From an uncultured Bacteroides sp. (GTDB lineage: Bacteria; Bacteroidota; Bacteroidia; Bacteroidales; Bacteroidaceae): 64,000 bases of DNA. The DNA lies in contig CASFPE010000030.1 in NCBI GenBank assembly GCA_949296575.1, positions 1-64,000 on the forward strand, read 5' to 3'. A model generated the notes under the pieces. It was not told the DNA's origin. It searched no databases and saw nothing but the letters and a program-made list of their open reading frames with translations. Below are positions 40,502 through 48,862 of this stretch, in pieces. Every line of letters begins with the position of its first letter. Positions within the stretch are counted from its first letter, which is position 1. Both the position numbers and the translations under genes were made by a program.

Positions 40502-42892
40502 TCACCTTTTCATCCAACGGCGTTTTCTCGACTTCTTATGATGGCGGTGTTCCCCATCGCCATAACCGTAGCCGTAGCCGTAACCATAAGAATAACCATA
40601 GCCGTAGCCATAGCCATAACTGCGTTTGCCCATCTGCATGCCATTGAGGACCAATGCCAGCGCAGGCAACTTCTTGGTCTTTGCCAAATCATTCACCCAA
40701 TTGAGGTGGCGCTTGTAAGTGACATTGGCGCGTGTCACATAAATGGTTCGGTCGGCTACACGCCCCACAATCAAAGAATCGCTGACTAAACCCACCGGTG
40801 CCGTGTCGATTATAATGTAATCGTAACGGTCGCGCAAATCCTTGATAAGCGTATCCAAGCGCTCGCTCAAAAGAAGTTCTGCAGGATTCGGCGGAATAGG
40901 CCCTGCGGGCAATACATCCAAATTGGCATTGAACCGCGAATTGCGGATCAATTTGCTCAAGTCTGCCTCCAGATTCGCCAAATAATTGGTCACACCCGAC
41001 TTGCTGTCGATATTCAGGTACTTGGCCAAAGCAGGCTTACGCACATCCAATCCAATCAATAAAACCCGTTTGTCGACCAATGCCATGCTGATGGCCAAGT
41101 TGATAGCCGTGAAACTCTTGCCTTCACCTGGAACCGACGAAGTCACCATAATCACTTTATGGCTCACATTCTCCAGCATGAACTGCAAATTGGTACGGAT
41201 GCCACGGAAAGCCTCGGCCATCACGTCGTTCACATTCTCTTTCACAACAATCTTTTCGTCCGTTTCCGCAAGAGGCACTTCTCCCAATATGGACGCATCC
41301 GTCAACTTCCGGATATCATTCGGGTTCTGTACCTTGAAGTTCAACAAATCGCGCAGATAAATGATGCCGACCGGCAAAGCAATGCCCAACACAAAGGCAA
41401 TCATATAAATATTAGAACGGTTGGGCGAAACAGGCCCGCTGGCAAAAGCATCATCAATGACCTTGGCATTGGTGGTCGTGGCCGACAATGCCAAAGAATT
41501 TTCTTCCCTTTTCTGCAAAAGAATCAAATACAACTGCGATTTGATTTGCTGCTGGCGCGCTTTTTCTGCATATTCACGCTCAATGGTCGGCACATTGCCA
41601 ATCTGCACCTCAAGCAATTCTGCCTGACGGTCCAAGTCATTCTTAGAAATCATCAAACCTTCGTAGATGCTGCGCAAAGAAGCCAAGATGGTCGTATAAA
41701 CCGACTGGATGGTGTTGTCCATGACAGACAAAGCCGGGTTTTCATCGGAAGAAGTCAATGCAAGGCGGTCGCGTTCAATCAACAAAGCATTGTATTCCGC
41801 CGTCAAACTGGAAAGTGTAGGATCGGTAATGCCTATGTTAGAAGGAACCAACTTCGTCATACTGGCATCATCTTTCATGTAATTTTCCAAATATTTCACC
41901 AAATTAAGTTGGGTTTCCACTTCCACCCTCTGTTTCTGGTATTCATTGTTGGTCTGCAATGCCAACTGTGCATCAGCCTGAATATCTGTAATCTTCTCCT
42001 TTTTCTTGTATTGCTCCAAGTCACGCTCGGCACTGCCTAATTCCAAATCAAGTTTCGCAAGGCGGGCATCCAAGAACCTTTCCGTATTCAACGCAACCCG
42101 GTTCTTGTCATTAATCGTTTCAAGGTTGTACACATCCACTAATTTGTTCAGGAAATCCTTTCCACGATTGATATTTGTCTCTGAAAGGGTCAAATTGATG
42201 ACAGAAGTGGTCTTCGATGTAGGGGCAACTCCCAATCTTCCGGCATAGCCACGTGCCACCGACAATGGATGGACAATGCTGACAGAAATGTTTTCATCAT
42301 AAATAGGTTCAACACTTTCATTCAAAGAAAGATAAACGTTTCCGCTCGCCGTATTCACAACTGCCGGCAATTCAGACAAAACCGTCCCGATTTTCTCACC
42401 GTTGCAAACGCCTTCTACTTTCACCTTTCCGTCTTCAGACATCAACAGAGTCATGAAAACAGGATGAACAAGCTGCCCGACAGAATCCATATCTGCTACA
42501 ACAGGTGAATATTTGTACAATTGCACAGAAGGAATCCGGTCATTCAATGAATAAGACACATAAAGCTTCAAATCAGTAACAACAGACTTCAGAAGGTTTT
42601 TCGATTTGAGAATCTCTATTTCATTATCAATATTATTCTTGCTGCTGACCACTCCCCACTCCTGAAGCGTGGACAATTCATCAACTCCTCCCCCCCTTTT
42701 GTCATCTTTCAATAAAATGGTAGAAGATATATTATAAACTGGAACTGTGCATTTCAAATAAACATACGCACCTACCAAGAAAACAACCACAGAAGCGACA
42801 ATCCATTTCCAATAAGACAAATACCGGAATAATATCTCTTGGAAATCTACACTTTCTTTATCTTCTTCATTAAAAAACTGCTCTTGTGCCAT
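40502..42892 (-). CDS. Wzc-like polysaccharide co-polymerase and BY-kinase
   Basis: The 796-residue inner-membrane protein has a Wzz-type chain-length domain between membrane spans at about 27-47 and 505-525, with long coiled coils between (about 265-400, YKKKEKITDIQADAQLALQ...). A cytoplasmic bacterial tyrosine kinase follows: Walker A with Lys592 in SSVPGEGKSFTAINLA, A' in LLIGLDVRKPAL, and Walker B DYIIIDTAPVG. The C-terminus is an extreme Tyr cluster of alternating Tyr-Gly followed by a basic tail (HHKKSRKRRWMKR). Kinases of this type autophosphorylate tail tyrosines to control polymer export. It is cotranscribed with the export lipoprotein gene 22 bp upstream. Confidence 0.95.
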   Translation of the reverse strand: MAQEQFFNEEDKESVDFQEILFRYLSYWKWIVASVVVFLVGAYVYLKCTVPVYNISSTILLKDDKRGGGVDELSTLQEWGVVSSKNNIDNEIEILKSKNLLKSVVTDLKLYVSYSLNDRIPSVQLYKYSPVVADMDSVGQLVHPVFMTLLMSEDGKVKVEGVCNGEKIGTVLSELPAVVNTASGNVYLSLNESVEPIYDENISVSIVHPLSVARGYAGRLGVAPTSKTTSVINLTLSETNINRGKDFLNKLVDVYNLETINDKNRVALNTERFLDARLAKLDLELGSAERDLEQYKKKEKITDIQADAQLALQTNNEYQKQRVEVETQLNLVKYLENYMKDDASMTKLVPSNIGITDPTLSSLTAEYNALLIERDRLALTSSDENPALSVMDNTIQSVYTTILASLRSIYEGLMISKNDLDRQAELLEVQIGNVPTIEREYAEKARQQQIKSQLYLILLQKREENSLALSATTTNAKVIDDAFASGPVSPNRSNIYMIAFVLGIALPVGIIYLRDLLNFKVQNPNDIRKLTDASILGEVPLAETDEKIVVKENVNDVMAEAFRGIRTNLQFMLENVSHKVIMVTSSVPGEGKSFTAINLAISMALVDKRVLLIGLDVRKPALAKYLNIDSKSGVTNYLANLEADLSKLIRNSRFNANLDVLPAGPIPPNPAELLLSERLDTLIKDLRDRYDYIIIDTAPVGLVSDSLIVGRVADRTIYVTRANVTYKRHLNWVNDLAKTKKLPALALVLNGMQMGKRSYGYGYGYGYSYGYGYGYGYGDGEHRHHKKSRKRRWMKR
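40560..40622. repeat. hexanucleotide repeat coding for the Tyr-Gly tail
   Basis: Imperfect copies of a 6-bp unit (CCGTAG/CCATAA/CCATAG on the plus strand) code for about ten alternating Tyr-Gly pairs with one Ser replacing Gly's partner. Gain or loss of units keeps the reading frame but changes the number of phosphorylatable tyrosines. Confidence 0.8.
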
Positions 42893-42914
42893 ATTCTTGT
42901 ATCAAGGTTGAAAG

Positions 42915-43688
42915 TTACTTAAGCCTTACAATGGTAACCACTAAATTAGCTAATGATATAAATGCAGAAGTAAATGAAATCCAAAGCGACGTAGATTGTC
43001 CGACATCCGCATTTTTCGCTTTTGCCTTATTAGGTTCTACATACAACACATCATTCTGCTGCATGTAAAAATAAGGAGAGTTCACAATGTCACTTCGGTT
43101 GAGATCCAATGTGATAATGTTTTTTGCTCCTTCATTGTCCTCACGAAGCAACTTCACATTGTCACGTTTCCCATAAATAGTCATGTCGCCAGCCAATGCC
43201 AATGCTTCAAACAAATTAATCTTCTCATTGGCCACCGTGAATGTCCCTGGGCGAGCAACCTCACCCAATACAGAAACTTTATAATTCACCAACCGCACAT
43301 TGACAATGGGCGGTTCTTTGAAAGACGGCTTCAATCGCTCAACAATATATTTTTCAGCTTCCGGCTTTGTCAAACCGCCCAAATGCAACATCCCCAATAC
43401 AGGGAAAAGGATATTACCATCATTATCGACAAGATAGGTGCTTCCTGACGAAGATTGACCCTCAACCATTGGCACTTCCAAGTTATAAGGAGCCGCCGCT
43501 GCCGGGTCAACCGAACTTACGGTAATGGACAACAAATCCTTAGGCATAATACGCGCATCATAAAGCACCTTCCCGGATGAAACATTAACGGTATCGGAAT
43601 CCATCATGTAAGGAATCTTTTTATGCGATGCGCAACCAGCAACTACGACAAGTATTGACAAAGCAATGATTTTATAAACTATTTTCAT
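42915..43688 (-). CDS. Wza-like polysaccharide export lipoprotein
   Basis: The 257-residue lipoprotein (lipobox VVVAGC) carries the export domain (MPKDLLSITVSSVDPAAAAPYN) and SLBB-like domains (VSVLGEVARPGTFTVANEKINLFEALALAGD). The C-terminal membrane helix (about 232-254, SLWISFTSAFISLANLVVTIV) spans the outer membrane in this family. It forms the outer pore for capsule or exopolysaccharide. The frame open to 43787 is discarded because the lipoprotein signal and -7 box fix ATG 43688. It is directly upstream of the BY-kinase gene. Confidence 0.93.
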   Translation of the reverse strand: MKIVYKIIALSILVVVAGCASHKKIPYMMDSDTVNVSSGKVLYDARIMPKDLLSITVSSVDPAAAAPYNLEVPMVEGQSSSGSTYLVDNDGNILFPVLGMLHLGGLTKPEAEKYIVERLKPSFKEPPIVNVRLVNYKVSVLGEVARPGTFTVANEKINLFEALALAGDMTIYGKRDNVKLLREDNEGAKNIITLDLNRSDIVNSPYFYMQQNDVLYVEPNKAKAKNADVGQSTSLWISFTSAFISLANLVVTIVRLK

Positions 43689-43731
43689 AAAAAGTCCATT
43701 GTTATACCCATAATAATTTGGCAAAGATAAA

Positions 43732-43739
43732 ACTTTTTC
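43732..43739 (-). promoter_or_regulatory. -7 box of the export lipoprotein-kinase operon
   Basis: On the minus strand TATCTTTG matches TAnnTTTG, about 44 bp before ATG 43688. The nearest TTTG upstream is 24 bp away, longer than usual. Confidence 0.5.
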
Positions 43740-43875
43740 ATTTATATCCGGCCAATTTGAATACAAAAATGCAACTTGACATCGCAAATGAAATTCACCG
43801 CACGGAAAAAAACATTTTTAATACTCCATGTCCTTAGAATTTCGTAACTTCGTGACGAATAAATAACCATCCAAA

Positions 43876-44682
43876 ATGGAAAACCATACAGATATACCAA
43901 CAGAGAAGCCATACAAAATAGGCTATGCTCTCAGCGGCGGATTCATCAAAGGATTTGCCCATTTAGGCGTGATGCAGGCTTTGCTGGAGCATGACATCAA
44001 ACCCAACATTATCTCAGGCGTAAGCGCAGGAGCTTTGGCTGGAGTGTTTTGTGCTGACGGGAATGAACCACACGAAGTAATCCAATTCTTCTCACACCAT
44101 AAATTCATGGATCTGACCAGCTGGTCGCGTACAGCAGCTGGCTTATTGAAATTAGACGATTTCATCGATTTCTTGAAAAGCAATCTGAAAGCCAAAAGGC
44201 TGGAAGATTTGAAGACACCGCTTATTGTCACAGCAACAGATCTTGACCATGGATTATCCATACAATTCCAAACAGGAGACATCGCACCAAGAATCGCTGC
44301 ATCATGCTGCATGCCTGTACTATTCACTCCCATCCGCATCGATGGCATCGATTATGTAGATGGGGGCGTATTCAAGAACTTGCCTGCATCCGTCATCAGG
44401 CGCGACTGCGAAAAAATAATCGCGATCAATGTCAGCCCCATTGCCCCCAAAGAATACAAGCGAAACATTATTAATATAGCCCTCCGTTCTTATCATTTCA
44501 TGTTCCGCGCAAACACATTTGCTGACAAACTAATAAGCGACCTACTTATAGAACCTTCCGGATTGGAAGGCTACAACAATACCGAGCTGGAAAAGGCAGA
44601 AGAAATATTCAATTTGGGATACAAATGCGGAAACGATACTTTAAATCGACTAATGGAAAACAAAAATACAATCTGGAAATAA
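43876..44682 (+). CDS. patatin-like phospholipase/acylhydrolase
   Basis: The 268-residue cytoplasmic protein has a patatin domain: oxyanion loop SGGFIKGFAHLGVMQAL, Ser50 nucleophile in ISGVSAGALAG, and Asp162 in YVDGGVFKNLP, so the Ser-Asp dyad is complete. It is related to RssA-type proteins, which act as acyl hydrolases on lipids. No signal peptide. It is divergent from the export operon and 7 bp upstream of the GH13 gene, so the two are likely cotranscribed. A weak -7 box TAACTTCG lies at 43845-43852. Confidence 0.9.
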   Translation: MENHTDIPTEKPYKIGYALSGGFIKGFAHLGVMQALLEHDIKPNIISGVSAGALAGVFCADGNEPHEVIQFFSHHKFMDLTSWSRTAAGLLKLDDFIDFLKSNLKAKRLEDLKTPLIVTATDLDHGLSIQFQTGDIAPRIAASCCMPVLFTPIRIDGIDYVDGGVFKNLPASVIRRDCEKIIAINVSPIAPKEYKRNIINIALRSYHFMFRANTFADKLISDLLIEPSGLEGYNNTELEKAEEIFNLGYKCGNDTLNRLMENKNTIWK

Positions 44683-44689
44683 ATTCATC

Positions 44690-46408
44690 ATGAACAAATC
44701 TGAAAACAAAATCATTATTTACCAAGTACTTACAAGATTATTCGGCAATAATAACAATCATTGCAAACTTGGCGGGTCCTTAAAAGAAAATGGATGCGGG
44801 AAACTATCCGACTTCACAACCAAAGCATTGAATGAAATAAAGAAATTAGGTGCCACACACATTTGGTACACCGGAATCATCGAACATGCCACCCAAACCG
44901 ATTACCGTCGTTACAATATCCAACCCGACCATCCCGCTATAGTAAAAGGAAAGGCTGGTTCGCCCTATGCCATCAAAGACTATTACGACATTGACCCAGA
45001 TTTAGCCAATGACGTGCCGGGCAGAATGAAAGAATTTGAAAACCTGATAAAACGAACCCACCACGTTGGGTTAAAAGCCATCATAGACTTTGTGCCTAAT
45101 CACGTTTCAAGGCAATACAAATCCGATGCAAAGCCTGAAGGGACTATTGACTTGGGGGCTAACGACGACACATCGCAGGCATTCAGCCTGCACAATAATT
45201 TCTATTACATTCCGTCTACCCCCCTGAAAGGGCAATTCGACATGAAAGCAGGAGCAGAAGAAAGTTACATGGAAATACCAGCCAAAGCAACTGGAAACGA
45301 CCGTTTCGACGCATTCCCAACAATCAACGACTGGTATGAAACCATCAAATTAAATTACGGAATTGATTATGCCAATGGGCATACGTCCCACTTCCATCCT
45401 ATCCCAGACACATGGATGAAAATGAAAGATATTCTATTGTTCTGGGCCAACAAAAAGATAGACGGGTTCAGATGCGACATGGCAGAAATGGTTCCAGTGG
45501 AATTTTGGGAATGGGTCATTCCGCAAATTAAGACACAGCATCCCGGCACCATTTTCATCGCTGAAGTATACAACCCCGATTTATACCGTGACTACATCCA
45601 CAGGGGACATTTTGACTATTTATACGACAAAGTAGGGTTATACGATATTCTTCGCAACATTACTTGCGGCACAGAATCTGCCACCATGCTCACTCGTTGT
45701 TGGCAAAGCATAGGAGATATCAGTTCCTATATGCTCAACTTCATGGAGAACCATGACGAACAACGCATCGCGTCCGACTTCTTTGCCGGAAACGGGCGCA
45801 AAGGAATTCCAGCCATGATCGTATCTGCCTGCATGAACACCAATCCGGTCATGATCTATTTTGGGCAGGAATTGGGAGAACGCGGGATGGACTGCGAAGG
45901 ATTCAGCGGGCGAGATGGCCGGACATCCATCTTCGACTATTGGAGTGTAAGCACCGTGCGGCAATGGCGCAACAACGGCAAGTTCGACGGGAAACTGATG
46001 ACAGAAGAAAGCCGCTCGCTCCTGCAATTCTACACACGCCTGCTGCACCTATGCAGGGAAGAGAAAAGCATCTGCGAAGGCAAGTTCTTCGACCTAACCT
46101 ATGCCAACCGGAACGGCTGGCGGTTCAATGAACACCGCCAATTCGCGTTCATCCGGCAGTGGGGGCAGGAAATGCTCCTCATCGTGGTGAACTTCGACAG
46201 GATGCCCGCCCACGTCGCGGTGAATATCCCGCCGCACGCGTTCGAATACTTGAACATGCCGCAGAAAGAAGCGTACAAGGCGACAGACCTGTTGAGCGGA
46301 CAAGAGGAAACCATCAGCTTGCTGCCTTACAAGGCGACTGAGCTTTCAATAGAAGCCACGAGCGGCAAAATCCTGAAAGTAGTGTTCGACGCTTGCCCGC
46401 AAGGATAG
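44690..46408 (+). CDS. GH13 alpha-amylase family protein, cytoplasmic
   Basis: The 572-residue protein is a GH13 enzyme with all three acidic residues: Asp263 in KIDGFRCDMAEM, Glu292 in TIFIAEVYN and Asp356 in NFMENHDEQR. Further marks are GATHIWYTGIIEHAT, AIIDFVPNHVSRQY, and a C-terminal beta domain (LLIVVNFDRMPAHVAVNIP). No signal peptide, so it acts on internal glycogen or imported alpha-glucans. Product specificity is not visible. It starts 7 bp after the patatin-like gene. Codon GC rises in its last 500 bases. Confidence 0.92.
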   Translation: MNKSENKIIIYQVLTRLFGNNNNHCKLGGSLKENGCGKLSDFTTKALNEIKKLGATHIWYTGIIEHATQTDYRRYNIQPDHPAIVKGKAGSPYAIKDYYDIDPDLANDVPGRMKEFENLIKRTHHVGLKAIIDFVPNHVSRQYKSDAKPEGTIDLGANDDTSQAFSLHNNFYYIPSTPLKGQFDMKAGAEESYMEIPAKATGNDRFDAFPTINDWYETIKLNYGIDYANGHTSHFHPIPDTWMKMKDILLFWANKKIDGFRCDMAEMVPVEFWEWVIPQIKTQHPGTIFIAEVYNPDLYRDYIHRGHFDYLYDKVGLYDILRNITCGTESATMLTRCWQSIGDISSYMLNFMENHDEQRIASDFFAGNGRKGIPAMIVSACMNTNPVMIYFGQELGERGMDCEGFSGRDGRTSIFDYWSVSTVRQWRNNGKFDGKLMTEESRSLLQFYTRLLHLCREEKSICEGKFFDLTYANRNGWRFNEHRQFAFIRQWGQEMLLIVVNFDRMPAHVAVNIPPHAFEYLNMPQKEAYKATDLLSGQEETISLLPYKATELSIEATSGKILKVVFDACPQG

Positions 46409-46448
46409 GACGGCTTTCTGCGCCGGGACGCACTTGGCCAGCAAAAAA

Positions 46449-46489
46449 GGACATTCGGAAGTGTCCGCCTTGCACGTGCAAGGCGGACA
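46449..46489. repeat. 28-bp perfect palindrome with overlapping alternative hairpin
   Basis: Bases 46462-46489 are a perfect palindrome; its centre is CCTTGCACGTGCAAGG. The left arm can alternatively pair with GGACA at 46449-46453 (TTCGGAAG loop). It lies 53 bp after the GH13 stop, without a T-run, so it is a weak terminator candidate but a strong structure. Confidence 0.75.
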
Positions 46490-46577
46490 TATTGATTACA
46501 ATCCTATGACAATATTGACATATTGGGGGCAGAATCTATTAAAGTATGTTATATTGCTGTATTTCCGGCGCAAGACG

Positions 46578-46608
46578 CTTGCAAAGAAGAAAAAGTTGCG
46601 TACCTTTG
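46578..46608 (+). promoter_or_regulatory. promoter of candidate small RNA
   Basis: CTTG (46578-46581), a 19-bp spacer and a perfect TACCTTTG (46601-46608). No reading frame starts before the terminator at 46654-46678. Confidence 0.65.
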
Positions 46609-46612
46609 CAAC

Positions 46613-46679
46613 GTGTTTTTCATAGTATTAGATTTTAAGGTTAACGAAAGATTGGAGTACGGCGGTACTCCTTTTTTTA
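46613..46679 (+). ncRNA. candidate small RNA of about 65 nt
   Basis: A good promoter ends at 46608 and a strong intrinsic terminator ends at 46678, so a transcript of about 65 nt is predicted. Its middle part (46621-46650) is AT-rich with the segment GTATTAGATTTTAAGGTTAA and contains no start codon with an open frame. The core looks familiar from Bacteroidales intergenic regions, but I cannot verify this. It could also be a leader or attenuator for the editing-protein gene 150 bp downstream, which however has its own promoter. Confidence 0.5.
46654..46678 (+). terminator. strong intrinsic terminator
   Basis: GGAGTAC (46654-46660) and GTACTCC (46665-46671) form a perfect stem with loop GGCG, followed by seven T. 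Confidence 0.85.
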
Positions 46680-46771
46680 TGCCCTGAACCCAACCTCCCG
46701 ATGCCCGCAGGGGCGGGCATCGCACTGTGGAATGCCGGCAAGCGGGGATTGCCTGCCTTATCGGTTGCCCT

Positions 46772-46803
46772 GTTGGATGCCACGGAAAGAAATATTACCT
46801 TTG
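46772..46803 (+). promoter_or_regulatory. promoter of editing-protein gene
   Basis: GTTG (46772-46775), a 20-bp spacer and a perfect TACCTTTG (46796-46803). It lies inside the longer open frame from 46701 and so supports ATG 46833 as the start. Confidence 0.6.
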
Positions 46804-46832
46804 CGGCCATCTGGACTAACACTCAAAAGACG

Positions 46833-47330
46833 ATGGAAGAACCGTTGCTGAATGCACACAACAAGCAAGAGTACCCGCCGATGCATACGGCGGAACACAT
46901 CTTGAACCGGGCGATGGACAATGCCTTCGGGTGCGGACGCGCCGTGTCGGCGCATGTGGAACGGAAGAAAAGCAAGTTGGACTTTGCCTTGCCGAAGCCC
47001 CCGGCAGAGGAGGAACTGCTGCGCGTGGAAGAGGAAGTGAACCGGGTGATCCGCCAAGGGCTGCCCGTCACAATGGAGTATGCCACGCAGGCGGAGGCCG
47101 CCAAAGAGTTCGACCTCGGCAGGCTGCCCGAAGGCGCGGCGGACCGCGTGCGCATCGTGCGGGTGGGCAACTACGATGCTTGCCTCTGCATCGGGGCGCA
47201 CGTGGCGAACACGGCGGAGATCGGCACGTTCCGCATCGCAAGCCACGACTACAAGGACGGCATCCTGCGCATCCGGTTCAAGCTGGAAGGCGGCAAAGAG
47301 AATGCCTTTCCGCACGGCGGAAAGGCATGA
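46833..47330 (+). CDS. AlaX-like stand-alone tRNA-editing domain protein
   Basis: The 165-residue protein has the alanyl-tRNA synthetase second-additional-domain fold. The zinc motif HxxxH is at His18 and His22 (MHTAEHILNRAM), and CxxxH is at Cys119 and His123 (CLCIGAHVANTAEIG), with FRIASHDYKDGILRIRFKL closing the fold. Free-standing AlaX proteins hydrolyse mischarged Ser- or Gly-tRNA(Ala); here the specificity is unknown. The upstream frame to 46701 is GC-rich leader. It is alone on its strand, preceded by the candidate small RNA and followed by a long GC-rich gap. Confidence 0.82.
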   Translation: MEEPLLNAHNKQEYPPMHTAEHILNRAMDNAFGCGRAVSAHVERKKSKLDFALPKPPAEEELLRVEEEVNRVIRQGLPVTMEYATQAEAAKEFDLGRLPEGAADRVRIVRVGNYDACLCIGAHVANTAEIGTFRIASHDYKDGILRIRFKLEGGKENAFPHGGKA

Positions 47331-47336
47331 AAAAAA

Positions 47337-47396
47337 GTGGCGGGGAAATGCATTCAAACGTCTGATGCTTAGTACAAAGATAGAGACCCCCGCCAC
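47337..47396. repeat. 9-bp inverted repeat enclosing a promoter-like box
   Basis: GTGGCGGGG (47337-47345) and CCCCGCCAC (47388-47396) are perfect inverted copies. The enclosed segment contains, on the minus strand, TATCTTTG (47382-47375). On the minus strand the right-hand arm is followed by seven T (47336-47330), so the pair could form a terminator with a long loop. Confidence 0.6.
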
Positions 47397-47891
47397 ATGT
47401 TGCCATGTTTGTCGCCCCGCCTCACGGCGGAGGTCCAGACATGCCGCGCCACGCGGCGTCACGCAACGCAAGCGCGGCCATTGCCATTGCATAGCAGTCA
47501 AGTGCGTCAAACGGCCCGGCCTCTTGCGAGCGAACCCGCATGAGGTTCTGGCAGAGCCCTTGCCCCGGTCCCGCGCCCTGCGGCGGCCTGCCCCAGCGTA
47601 TTGAAACGGAAAAGGAGCGCTGGCATGGCGGCAGGTGCCGTGTGTGGGACGCGGGCGGATGCAAGCAGATGCCAAGCCTCGCCTTGGCGGCACCCGGGAT
47701 GGGATGCCCGCCTTGCGGCCGGCCAATGGGCGCGCCCGGCTCATGGCGTGCGCCAAGCAGGAACCCGGCATGGCCCCATATCACACCCCATCGGGGCCAT
47801 GGCCGCCGTGCGCAAGCCACCCAAATATCATTGCGCGCGGCTCTTTCCCGCTTTTGCGGGGAAGAAAGCTCCATGCAGGGGAACCGGGCGC
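47397..47891. other. GC-rich gap without a recognisable gene
   Basis: About 500 bp between the editing-protein gene and the HU-like gene. Several frames are open, but their translations are Arg/Pro/Ala-rich with no domain-like pattern, as expected by chance in GC-rich DNA. I see scattered short inverted repeats (for example GGCCCC...GGGGCC near 47772-47798) but no periodic array. Confidence 0.5.
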
Positions 47892-48365
47892 TTATTCCGT
47901 TGCCTCAGGCTCGTCCAGCCCCTTCGCCCGCTTGTAGTCGGCAATGCTGGCGTAGCTGATGCCGTCGTCGAGGATGCCGCCGTTCTGGAATTGCAAGCCG
48001 CCCACCACTTCCGCCTGGAAGTCGCGGTTCGGCGTGAACACGACCCTCGCCTTCTTTATCATCGTCTGCGGGTTGAAGTTGAGCGGAGAATCGGCTCCCT
48101 CGCTGGAGATGCTCACGCGGAGCGTGCCGAGGTCGCCCAGCCGCACCACGCGGCCTTGCTGCAATTGCTCCTTCGCATACTTGAGGAACAGTTCGATGGC
48201 TGCTTCCAGTTCGATGGGCGCCGTGCTCGTGTTCTCTGTGGCGGCACGCGCCATCTCCTTCGTCTCGAGCGCCGGGTCGCTGATGGACACGGCGTACCAC
48301 TTCGGGGCTTCGTTCCGCTTCTGCGGATTCACCTTCTTCAAGAGTTTGTACTTATAAATTCCCAT
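47892..48365 (-). CDS. HU-like DNA-binding protein
   Basis: The 157-residue protein is of the Bacteroidetes HU-related type (TIGR01201-like): YKLLKKVNPQKRNEAPKWYAVSIS, IELEAAIELFLKYAKEQLQQGRVVRLGDLGTLRVSISSEGAD, and a basic arm segment KKARVVFTPNRDFQAEV. It has an extra acidic tail (ADYKRAKGLDEPEATE) not needed for the fold. It probably bends or coats DNA as a dimer. A perfect promoter fixes ATG 48365 over the longer frame. It lies beside the 23-bp CGCACGTGCG array. Confidence 0.85.
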   Translation of the reverse strand: MGIYKYKLLKKVNPQKRNEAPKWYAVSISDPALETKEMARAATENTSTAPIELEAAIELFLKYAKEQLQQGRVVRLGDLGTLRVSISSEGADSPLNFNPQTMIKKARVVFTPNRDFQAEVVGGLQFQNGGILDDGISYASIADYKRAKGLDEPEATE

Positions 48366-48409
48366 ATTGGCAAATATTAAAGGGTTCATAAAAAAAATAT
48401 CATTGGCAG

Positions 48410-48440
48410 CAAAGTTAAGGGTTTTTCGGGAACTTCCAAA
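48410..48440 (-). promoter_or_regulatory. promoter of HU-like gene
   Basis: On the minus strand TTTG (48440-48437), a 19-bp spacer and TAACTTTG (48417-48410): a full consensus match, leader about 38 nt. Confidence 0.7.
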
Positions 48441-48570
48441 TATTTTACCGTTTTTTTCGCCATGCCGGGAAAAAAATCCCCGGAGCGGCGGGAGCCTCCC
48501 CATGCCGCCCCGGCGTCACGCCCTTGGCACGGGAAGAGGCAGAGGGGCGGAAGCGCGTCGCGCCACGGCA

Positions 48571-48731
48571 CGCACGTGCGGGGCGCCAGTGCCGGCAGGC
48601 AGGCATGCGCAGAGGCCGCACGGGAGAACCCGGGCATTCCGCACGTGCGGAATGGAGGAATCCGCACGCCCGGAACAACCTGCCCCGCACGTGCGCATGG
48701 CCGCGCTCCGCACGTGCGGAGGCGAGCGCGG
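48571..48731. repeat. 23-bp array with palindromic CGCACGTGCG box
   Basis: CGCAC-starting units begin at 48617, 48640, 48663, 48686 and 48709, exactly 23 bp apart, with another box at 48571 (two periods upstream, one decayed unit between). Four boxes are the perfect palindrome CGCACGTGCG, two with longer palindromic flanks (48635-48654 and 48706-48721). The 13 bases between boxes are not conserved. The gap 48366-49016 holds this array, the HU promoter, the fabD terminator and a possible gene remnant. Confidence 0.85.
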
Positions 48732-48862
48732 GATGCGGGCGGGCAGAACGCGCCCGCATGGGCGGCGGAGGAAGGGCAGGCGGGCTTCTCCCTGCACGCG
48801 CGGCACGGCGGCCGGCGCATACACCTTATTATATATGCAAAAGGGAGGCGGCGGGACGGGGG

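Noticed and set aside
47601..48380. 259-codon frame across the 47.4-47.9 kb gap and opposite the HU-like gene
   Set aside because: No domain signal; composition as expected for random GC-rich sequence.
48571..48731. CRISPR array
   Set aside because: Same reason: 23-bp period with a 10-bp palindrome; no cas genes.
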